Shown one piece after another: positions 1 through 4,293 of a stretch of DNA of 7,029 nt. The position numbers were made by a program, and so were the translations under genes. The notes beneath the pieces were generated by a model. That model worked only from the letters and a program-made list of their open reading frames with translations. It had not been told where the DNA came from and made no database searches. The stretch lies in the NCBI GenBank assembly GCA_015233485.1, contig JADFXO010000203.1:1-7029 (forward strand). Direction: 5' to 3'. The DNA is from Nitrospirota bacterium. GTDB lineage: Bacteria > Nitrospirota > Thermodesulfovibrionia > Thermodesulfovibrionales > Magnetobacteriaceae. The first letter of the stretch is position 1. Each line of letters begins with the position of its first letter.

Positions 1-129
1 GCGAGGGGATATATAGGCATACTAAAGGCCGGAGCGGTTGTCGGTATATTGTGCATGGCCATTGCCTTTTACGCGTACTATTATATTGAGGAGACTTTCG
101 GTAAAGACCTCAATTACGTCGAAAGATAG
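1..129 (+). CDS. C-terminal end of a membrane protein, possibly an MFS-type transporter (partial)
   Basis: The first 42 codons of the window read open in frame 1 and stop at TAG 127-129; the start lies outside. The translation has a hydrophobic helix (roughly residues 6-28, ending in an alternating Ala/Tyr/Phe stretch) followed by a short polar tail with Glu-Glu-Thr-Phe-Gly-Lys-Asp-Leu. A last transmembrane helix followed by a short 'ETxGxxL' tail is common at the end of major facilitator transporters, which is the only basis for the family suggestion. No intrinsic terminator is visible in the 50 bases after the stop, only an AT-rich run. That it is a membrane-protein tail is fairly safe; the transporter class is a guess. 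Confidence 0.5.
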   Translation, partial: ARGYIGILKAGAVVGILCMAIAFYAYYYIEETFGKDLNYVER

Positions 130-180
130 AGCCAGACTCTCCCTCAGGACATAAAAAAATATTTATTTTATAAAAAGCTC

Positions 181-210
181 TTGACATACAGACAGGCATT
201 ATGTTCTAAT
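181..210 (+). promoter_or_regulatory. Sigma70-type promoter of the NlpC/P60 gene
   Basis: A perfect TTGACA at 181-186 is followed after 18 bases by TCTAAT at 205-210 (5 of 6 to TATAAT). Transcription would start near 217, giving a leader of about 115 bases. The leader contains a small hairpin (ATGAG 285-289 with CTCAT 295-299) and ends in a strong AAGGAGGT at 315-322. Confidence 0.65.
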
Positions 211-219
211 CGCATAATG
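197..219. promoter_or_regulatory. Palindrome overlapping the -10 box, candidate operator
   Basis: CATTATG (197-203) and CATAATG (213-219) are perfect inverted copies separated by 9 bases. The -10 hexamer lies in the spacer, so a dimeric repressor bound here would cover the -10 box and start point. The symmetry is seen directly; the regulatory role is inferred. Confidence 0.35.
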
Positions 220-331
220 ATAGGGTTTTACGTAGTAGTGTTGAACCGATTAATCATAAATATCAAATGGTTGTAGCAAAAAAGATGAGTTTGGCTCATT
301 ACCATCATTCAACTAAGGAGGTATCATAAGT

Positions 332-1006
332 ATGAGAGAGAAATTATTTGTTCTGATTGCGCTTGTATTAGTGTGTTGCAGTGTAGTCTCAGGGCAGGCT
401 TTTGCATCAAGGAATTCTTCAACGGCTGCCGTTGGCCAAACATGCCGGACATGTCAGCAGGATGGCCAGACAGACCAGTTAACAGAGGACAATAGTCCGG
501 GCGAACGGCAATCAACCGGTTTCTTCAAGAAGATGCGAAATAACGTCTTTTCGTATTTACAACAGAATGTCCCATTTATATCAAGGGTGTACCTCGGTAT
601 GGCCTATCGAAGCGCCTCAAATCCCGACACTACCGGCGAATCTGATTGCTCTAACCTGGTCAACGCCATAACGAGGAACAGTTTAATCGGAACTGATTAT
701 GATTTTGCGCCAAATGGCATTTCCTCACAGGATTTACGCGAGAATTGCCAGTATGTTTCATTATGGGACTTAAAACCCGGCGACCTTATATTTTTCTCCA
801 AGGGCAGAAAGCACAACATCATATACCATGTCGGCGTCATAACGAAAGTCCTGTTCGGCACGGTGCATTTCGTTCACGCATCAAGCAACTACGGTGTGGT
901 GGAAACCGTCTCCGGTTCTGAGACATGGCGGCATTACTGGGGAAAGCAGCTCCATTCCTTCGGCAGATGGAAGCCGGATGTCTTTATTAAAAAATCGGCT
1001 GCCTAA
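332..1006 (+). CDS. Secreted NlpC/P60-family cysteine peptidase (predicted cell-wall hydrolase)
   Basis: The 224-residue product starts with a Sec signal peptide: basic MREK, a hydrophobic core at residues 5-20 and likely cleavage after AFA at residue 25. The NlpC/P60 fold occupies about residues 78-214. Catalytic Cys106 lies in SDCSNLV, the 'LKPGDLIFF' strand is at 147-155, catalytic His166 is in YHVGVIT, and the third polar residue is probably His182 in HFVHASS. Family members cleave D-Glu-diaminopimelate bonds in peptidoglycan stem peptides or related amides, so the expected site is the periplasm or outside the cell. There is no SH3, LysM or other wall-binding domain. A polar linker (26-65) carries a CxxC (Cys38, Cys41). 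The usual Gly after the catalytic DCS is Asn here. The start is supported by AAGGAGGT at 315-322, 9 bases before ATG. It is transcribed alone between its own promoter and terminator. Family is confident; substrate unknown. Confidence 0.85.
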   Translation: MREKLFVLIALVLVCCSVVSGQAFASRNSSTAAVGQTCRTCQQDGQTDQLTEDNSPGERQSTGFFKKMRNNVFSYLQQNVPFISRVYLGMAYRSASNPDTTGESDCSNLVNAITRNSLIGTDYDFAPNGISSQDLRENCQYVSLWDLKPGDLIFFSKGRKHNIIYHVGVITKVLFGTVHFVHASSNYGVVETVSGSETWRHYWGKQLHSFGRWKPDVFIKKSAA

Positions 1007-1044
1007 CCGTGTAAGCCTGGCACCGGCATATTTAGAACCGAATG

Positions 1045-1086
1045 CCCGATGTAAGAAATGGCCGAATCTTACATCGGGTTTTTATT
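1045..1086 (+). terminator. Strong Rho-independent terminator after the NlpC/P60 gene
   Basis: CCCGATGTAAGA (1045-1056) pairs perfectly over 12 bp with TCTTACATCGGG (1067-1078) around a 10-base loop, and is followed directly by TTTTTATT. It lies 39 bases after the NlpC/P60 stop codon and separates that gene from the decayed fragment beyond. Confidence 0.92.
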
Positions 1087-1122
1087 GGGTTACAATGATG
1101 GGACGATTTATCAGCAATTCTC

Positions 1123-1302
1123 AATGAATTGGGAAAGCATTTTATTCCAACAATGCGTTCAATAAACCGCTCAAACTTTAAGTTTTATCGCTGCAGTATA
1201 TCCCGCTATAGAAAAGGCTATTCATATTTTGAATATTTTGCAATAGACAATAAAACAAAAAGGGGGTATTACTGGAGAACGACAAGGGGGACTATTGACT
1301 AA
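1123..1302 (+). pseudogene. Decayed C-terminal copy of the orphan lipoprotein gene at 3585-4169
   Basis: One frame here matches, without gaps, the C-terminal region of the predicted lipoprotein encoded at 3585-4169. Shared blocks are NRSN-[FY]-KFYRC, FEYFAID and K-x-GYYW-x-T. By hand, 24 of 39 residues are identical over the core (1165-1281), and weaker similarity (NELGKHF versus DELEKPF) reaches back to about 1123. There is no start codon with a ribosome site, no N-terminal signal segment, and the frame closes upstream at TGA 1096-1098. The end is also eroded: TAA at 1300-1302 comes early, and bases just beyond resemble the intact gene's last codons in another frame. I read it as a truncated, dead paralogue, starting just past the NlpC/P60 terminator. 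Confidence 0.8.
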
Positions 1303-1315
1303 ACTGAATATTATT

Positions 1316-1356
1316 GGGACAGATTAATTTATTCTCTCTATAAATTTATCTGTCCC
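1316..1356. repeat. Near-perfect 17-bp inverted repeat (GGGACAG-type hairpin)
   Basis: GGGACAGATTAATTTAT (1316-1332) pairs with ATAAATTTATCTGTCCC (1340-1356), one mismatch (1325/1347), around the loop TCTCTCT. Hairpins beginning GGGACAG and ending CTGTCCC are frequent as dispersed REP-like elements or as ends of Y1 (IS200-like/RAYT) transposase units; I recall this pattern but cannot verify it here, and no transposase is present. It lies 18 bases past the leuB stop and could also slow transcription leaving leuB, although the expected T run is missing in that direction. Confidence 0.7.
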
Positions 1357-1374
1357 TTAGATGTCACGCGTGGC

Positions 1375-2445
1375 TCAGATTGTGGCCGTGAGCCTGGCAA
1401 CAAGGTCCCCAGCTTCAACCGTACCCATCCCCATGTGTCCTGCCGCGAGGTTTTTTATGTGTTTTGCGGTAACCTCCATAACGGATTTCTCTATTGTCTG
1501 ACCCGCCTCTGTCTCACCAAGATACTCAAGCATCATTGCCCCGGCACATATGGCCGCCAGTGGATTAATGACGTTTTGACCCGTATATTTTGGGGCTGAA
1601 CCCCCTATCGGTTCAAACATGGATGTACCCTCAGGGTTGATATTGCCACCGGCGGCTATCCCCATCCCGCCTTGTATCATAGCGCCCAGGTCGGTTATTA
1701 TATCCCCAAACATATTGTCGGTGACTATGACGTCGAACCATTCTGGATTCTTGACAAACCACATCGTTGTGGCGTCGACATGCGCGTAGTCCGGCTTTAT
1801 GCCGGGATAGTCCTTTGCGACCTCATAAAAGACACGCTCCCATAAATCAAAGGCATAGGTCAGGACGTTGGTCTTGCCAGAGAGTGTGAGTTTATTTGCC
1901 TTGTTGCGCCTTGCCGTATAGTCGAAGGCGTACCTGACGCATCGCTCTACCCCTTTTCTCGTGTTTATGGATTCCTGTATGGCAACCTCATCCTTTGTCC
2001 CTTTTTTGAGAAATCCACCGGCACCGGCATATAACCCCTCGGTGTTTTCTCTTACCACGACAAAGTCTATATCCTCCGGCCCTTTGTCTTTCAGCGGGCA
2101 TTGTACACCAGGGTAAAGTTTAACCGGCCTCAGGTTTATGTACATGTCCAGTTCAAAGCGAAGCCTGAGGAGGATTCCCTTTTCGAGAATGCCGGGCTTT
2201 ACGCCGGGGTGTCCGATTGCCCCCAGGAGCAGCGCCTTGTGCCCTTTCAGTTCCTGTAATGCGCTTTCAGGCAGCGTCTCGCCAGTCCTTAAATACCTTG
2301 TACCGTTTAAGTCATAGTCCGTAAAGTTCAGTTTGAATCCGAATCTGGCAGCGGCGGCCTTTAATACCTTAACGCTCTCCCTTATGACCTCAGGGCCTGT
2401 GCCGTCGCCGCCGATAACGCCTATTTCGTATGTCTTGCCGCTCAT
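1375..2445 (-). CDS. leuB: 3-isopropylmalate dehydrogenase, with a cofactor loop that suggests NADP use
   Basis: The 356-residue product is a complete beta-decarboxylating dehydrogenase. It would oxidise and decarboxylate 3-isopropylmalate to 2-oxoisocaproate in cytosolic leucine biosynthesis. Visible motifs are the GGDGTGPEV start (residues 12-20), substrate-binding Arg96 and Arg106 (LLRLRFELDMYINLRP), Arg132 and Tyr139 (VRENTEGLY), Lys191, Asp224, and metal ligands Asp248 and Asp252 (MFGDIITDLG). The LLRLRFELD and FVVVRExTEG segments resemble the actinobacterial type of LeuB rather than the E. coli or Thermus type. The cofactor loop reads GGSAPKYTGQNVINP (281-295), with Lys286-Tyr287 where NAD-dependent enzymes have Asp-Ile. 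The start is supported by minus-strand AGGAGGT at 2455-2461. No other leu genes are adjacent. A related activity (tartrate/D-malate or homoisocitrate dehydrogenase) is less likely but not excluded. Confidence 0.87.
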   Translation of the reverse strand: MSGKTYEIGVIGGDGTGPEVIRESVKVLKAAAARFGFKLNFTDYDLNGTRYLRTGETLPESALQELKGHKALLLGAIGHPGVKPGILEKGILLRLRFELDMYINLRPVKLYPGVQCPLKDKGPEDIDFVVVRENTEGLYAGAGGFLKKGTKDEVAIQESINTRKGVERCVRYAFDYTARRNKANKLTLSGKTNVLTYAFDLWERVFYEVAKDYPGIKPDYAHVDATTMWFVKNPEWFDVIVTDNMFGDIITDLGAMIQGGMGIAAGGNINPEGTSMFEPIGGSAPKYTGQNVINPLAAICAGAMMLEYLGETEAGQTIEKSVMEVTAKHIKNLAAGHMGMGTVEAGDLVARLTATI

Positions 2446-2487
2446 ATATCTATTACCTCCTGTTGCCGATTTTGCAGCGTATGTGTA

Positions 2488-2516
2488 ATTGTACCATTTT
2501 CACGCAATTCTGTCAT
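2488..2516 (-). promoter_or_regulatory. Sigma70-type promoter of leuB
   Basis: On the minus strand ATGACA (complement of 2511-2516, 5 of 6 to consensus) is followed after 17 bases by TACAAT (complement of 2488-2493, 5 of 6). It gives a leader of about 35 bases before the leuB ATG. No leucine-codon leader peptide or attenuator fits in so short a leader. Confidence 0.6.
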
Positions 2517-2592
2517 AGATTCAATCCTCTCAATTTGTGGAAGTCCTGCGAGAAAATAAGATTACGGCTCTTACAAAAATTTTTATTGCAGC

Positions 2593-2621
2593 TTGACAAA
2601 TAAAACTATATGTGTTATTAT
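2593..2621 (+). promoter_or_regulatory. Sigma70-type promoter of the SAA-like gene
   Basis: A perfect TTGACA at 2593-2598 is followed after an ideal 17-base spacer by TATTAT at 2616-2621 (5 of 6). Transcription should start near 2628, leaving a leader of about 100 bases. It points away from the leuB promoter, about 80 bases away. Confidence 0.7.
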
Positions 2622-2635
2622 ATTAACTATATAGT
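2604..2635. repeat. AACTATAT direct repeats 21 bp apart around the -10 box, plus a 10-bp palindrome
   Basis: AACTATAT occurs at 2604-2611 and 2625-2632, exactly 21 bp apart (two helical turns), one copy in the promoter spacer and one at the predicted start point. The second copy forms part of the perfect palindrome ACTATATAGT (2626-2635). This is operator-like geometry, but the region is AT-rich, so chance is possible. Confidence 0.35.
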
Positions 2636-2685
2636 CTGCACATGTGGTTATTTCCATTTAAACACAGAGGAAGCCGGTCCCAACA

Positions 2686-2699
2686 GCCGCATTAGCGGC
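2686..2699 (+). other. Small leader hairpin before the SAA-like gene
   Basis: GCCGC (2686-2690) and GCGGC (2695-2699) form a 5-bp GC stem with an ATTA loop, 16 bases upstream of the AGGAGG ribosome site (2716-2721). It may shape the leader RNA; no riboswitch class is recognised. Confidence 0.35.
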
Positions 2700-2728
2700 A
2701 ATAAAGCCAGACCACAGGAGGGCGTAAT

Positions 2729-3271
2729 ATGTCAGAACAGTTTTGGATTCAAGGCGAAGATGGAAAACTTGAAGGCAGCTTGCCCGAAATCCCAAAAAAA
2801 GGATACACAGGCGATGGCTCTGAAAAAGAGAATATATCGGATGTATCCAAAGAAAAAAACATTGTCGTTGCTGATAAAGCAGGCAATAAACAAATCATAA
2901 CTGACAAACAACTCAGGGAGCTTCTTGAAATGTTAAGAAAGGGGTTGAGCATGAGTAGGAAAGCTGATCTGCTTCGCAGACTTGGGATTGATCCTTCTGT
3001 ATTCACCTTGGAGGAAATAACCGCCATGTTCGAGATGTATGTGCAATTAAAAAAGATGAAAATAGCGATGGAATTGGCGAAGAGGAAAGGCAAAGATTCA
3101 AGTGGGCTGGATAAGTTCTATCACTGCCGGGCGCATTGCATAGCCACAAGGGCCGGTCTGGGTGGAATTGCTGCCTCATATCCTGCGGGCTATGCAAAGG
3201 AGGTTTGGGATTTATTTAAAAACGCTGCACCATTAAAGGGAGCTTTAGTGAGAGAATTGTGGCCAGTATAA
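2729..3271 (+). CDS. Serum-amyloid-A-like protein, zero-frame part (180 residues, domain interrupted)
   Basis: ATG 2729 follows AGGAGG (2716-2721) at 7 bases. Residues 1-56 are polar and look disordered; 57-122 are helix-rich with many Lys and Glu. From residue 127 (LDKFYH) the sequence aligns without gaps to the vertebrate SAA core as I remember it: DK-FY-H, then 14 residues to the GG pair (GLGG versus GPGG), then an A-K/R-E helix ending near DLF. Unlike animal SAA it carries CxxxC (Cys133, Cys137). There is no signal peptide or membrane helix, so export would need another route. The last residues before TAA 3269-3271 look unlike the family, while the expected remainder (D-S-x-x-D-x-A-A-N) lies in the -1 frame. 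This is thus the first part of a gene spanning 2729-3417, about 229 residues if joined. Function is unknown; the family resemblance is remembered, not searched. Confidence 0.7.
   Translation: MSEQFWIQGEDGKLEGSLPEIPKKGYTGDGSEKENISDVSKEKNIVVADKAGNKQIITDKQLRELLEMLRKGLSMSRKADLLRRLGIDPSVFTLEEITAMFEMYVQLKKMKIAMELAKRKGKDSSGLDKFYHCRAHCIATRAGLGGIAASYPAGYAKEVWDLFKNAAPLKGALVRELWPV
3235..3241 (+). other. A_AAG_GGA heptamer at the frame break, candidate -1 frameshift site
   Basis: In the zero frame the codons are TTA-AAG-GGA, so bases 3235-3241 fit the X_XXY_YYZ pattern: Lys-tRNA can re-pair from AAG to AAA and Gly-tRNA from GGA to GGG. After slipping, the -1 frame continues with AGC at 3241 into the rest of the SAA-like domain. 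The site lies between the last -1-frame stop (TAA 3217-3219) and the zero-frame stop (TAA 3269-3271), the only interval where a shift works. AAGGAGGT at 3197-3204 lies upstream, but about 30 bases away, farther than in known stimulators such as dnaX. No strong downstream stem is evident. A plain one-base deletion in AAAA-GGG would look identical. Confidence 0.4.
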
Positions 3272-3417
3272 TAGACAGTATTGGAGATTTGGCTGCCAAT
3301 AGTACGGGAAGATTGGGTGATCCTCGTATATCCTGTAACAATGTATGTGATCACCTTTGGCCTCAAGGCGTTCCACGAGAAATTATAGATGAGGCAGATC
3401 AGGCATTCGGACAATAG
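3241..3417 (+). pseudogene. Serum-amyloid-A-like domain, second half in the -1 frame
   Basis: This frame, open from 3220 to TAG 3415-3417, completes the SAA-like domain begun at 2729. It reads D-S-I-G-D-L-A-A-N-S-T-G-R-L-G-D-P, matching the SAA signature D-S-L-A-D-x-A-A-N-x-x-G-R-x-G, and later W-P-Q-G-V-P, matching R-P-A-G-L-P near the SAA C terminus. A second CxxxC (codons at 3334 and 3346) pairs naturally with the first CxxxC in the zero frame. There is no start codon with a ribosome site that would make it a separate gene. Either it is made by -1 frameshifting from the upstream part, or the gene is broken by a one-base loss, or the read has an error. I label it pseudogene provisionally, since mutation is the simplest explanation. 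Confidence 0.7.
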
Positions 3418-3454
3418 GGGACGGTTTAACTCAACTTCCTGATACGGCCACTAC

Positions 3455-3498
3455 CATTGCCCACAATGGCTTTACGTATGATGTCATTGTGGGCAATG
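3455..3498. repeat. Perfect 14-bp inverted repeat, 16-base loop
   Basis: CATTGCCCACAATG (3455-3468) and CATTGTGGGCAATG (3485-3498) are exact reverse complements. No T run follows on either strand, so it is not a standard terminator. It sits between the SAA-like gene and the lipoprotein promoter; a recombination, protein-binding or RNA-processing role is possible. The surrounding 3418-3530 shows no gene I can support. Confidence 0.8.
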
Positions 3499-3530
3499 TC
3501 AAACAAACAATAAATTTGTTTTCTCTTGAA

Positions 3531-3560
3531 TTGACAATCTTCCTGTTAATTGTCTACAAT
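3531..3560 (+). promoter_or_regulatory. Sigma70-type promoter of the orphan lipoprotein gene
   Basis: A perfect TTGACA at 3531-3536 and TACAAT at 3555-3560 (5 of 6) are separated by 18 bases. Transcription should begin near 3567, which rules out the GTG at 3489 and the ATG at 3561 as starts for this transcript and favours ATG 3585. GACAAT (3533-3538) and ATTGTC (3549-3554) form an inverted repeat inside the promoter. Confidence 0.6.
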
Positions 3561-3584
3561 ATGGCTATGAGAATAAAGATAATA

Positions 3585-4169
3585 ATGCTATTAAAAAAAA
3601 TAGTCAGGAAGCTTATATACGTCGTAATAATTTATTTAGTTCTATTAAAGGCTTGCGAGGATGATATAATATCGGATTATTTTCTTGGTGATTGGCAGAC
3701 TATATACTATAAAGAAACCGGCCACAGCAATGAGGTACGACTAGATGCTGATTACGATGGCAGTAATATGATAAAACTTGATAATTTTACGAAAGACGCC
3801 TATGATATCATGGTATTTACCGAAGCCCATAGAGATTATTGGCTATATGCATATTACTGGTTAAGTTTTCGATATGAAACATTTTCTACCTACTGTACGG
3901 AAGTTGATGAGGGCAAGACGGCCTTTCCATACTCATTAATGTCGCCGTTATGGTGGCCTGATGAGTTGGAAAAGCCATTTTTTGAACCATTTCGTCAGCC
4001 AAATCGCTCAAACTATAAGTTTTATCGCTGCCGTGCTCTTAACGCCGCTTACCGCGATTCGTTTTTTGAATATTTTGCTATCGACGATAAATCAAAAAAG
4101 GGATATTATTGGAAAACTGTAAGGAAAGATAAAGATATGGATAATGAAACTATAAAGAGGTACTATTAA
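3585..4169 (+). CDS. Predicted lipoprotein of unknown family, aromatic-rich
   Basis: I do not recognise this 194-residue protein. The N terminus (MLLKKIVRK, then a hydrophobic stretch at 10-21, then LKAC with Cys24) resembles a lipoprotein signal peptide; Lys at -2 is unusual for a lipobox, so a plain membrane anchor is the alternative. The remaining ~170 residues are acidic and very rich in Tyr, Trp and Phe (a Y/W cluster around residues 80-95), ending with NRSNYKFYRC (140-149), FEYFAID and GYYWKT. The same C-terminal blocks occur in the decayed copy at 1123-1302, so this is a true family with a conserved end. The frame is open back to GTG 3489, but the promoter at 3531-3560 and lack of a ribosome site argue for 3585; 3567 is possible as a leaderless start. 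It follows the SAA-like gene in the same direction with its own promoter. An immunity or partner role is only speculation. Confidence 0.6.
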   Translation: MLLKKIVRKLIYVVIIYLVLLKACEDDIISDYFLGDWQTIYYKETGHSNEVRLDADYDGSNMIKLDNFTKDAYDIMVFTEAHRDYWLYAYYWLSFRYETFSTYCTEVDEGKTAFPYSLMSPLWWPDELEKPFFEPFRQPNRSNYKFYRCRALNAAYRDSFFEYFAIDDKSKKGYYWKTVRKDKDMDNETIKRYY

Positions 4170-4242
4170 ATATATACATCTCACTCCACAACATTTCTAA
4201 CTGAACTTTTGCACAGGGGAATAGTGAATTTTACCCTTAGTC

Positions 4243-4278
4243 TGTCATTCCGGACAAGCCGGGTGGAGACAATTTTTT
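4243..4278 (+). terminator. Probable Rho-independent terminator after the lipoprotein gene
   Basis: TGTC (4243-4246) pairs with GACA (4268-4271) and CCGG (4250-4253) with CCGG (4259-4262), separated by an internal loop, followed by ATTTTTT. The TGTCATTCCGG start also resembles widespread dispersed palindromes of the GTCATTCC type, so it may be a repeat doing the job of a terminator. It lies between two convergent genes. Confidence 0.45.
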
Positions 4279-4293
4279 GTCGCGGATTGAGAT

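Noticed and set aside
894..1127. Open frame across the end of the NlpC/P60 gene
   Set aside because: It overlaps the peptidase in another frame, runs through the terminator hairpin and has no recognisable protein features.
2749..3093. Minus-strand open frame opposite the SAA-like gene
   Set aside because: It is the reverse of a Lys/Glu-rich coding region, without promoter, ribosome site or family resemblance.
3211..3223. TTTAAAAAC as the slippery sequence
   Set aside because: In the zero frame the codons are TTT-AAA-AAC; slipping back on AAA would need UAA pairing in the P site, and part of the run lies at or before the -1-frame stop TAA 3217-3219. The AAAGGGA site at 3235 fits better.
3413..3426. 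AATAGGGGACGGTT as a second full transposon end
   Set aside because: It resembles such ends but has no matching inverted arm nearby, so it is mentioned only as supporting context.
3489..3584. Longer start (GTG 3489) giving a 226-residue lipoprotein precursor
   Set aside because: The GTG lies inside the 14-bp inverted repeat, has no ribosome site, and the extra codons run across a good promoter (3531-3560). Starting at 3585 gives a normal-length signal peptide.
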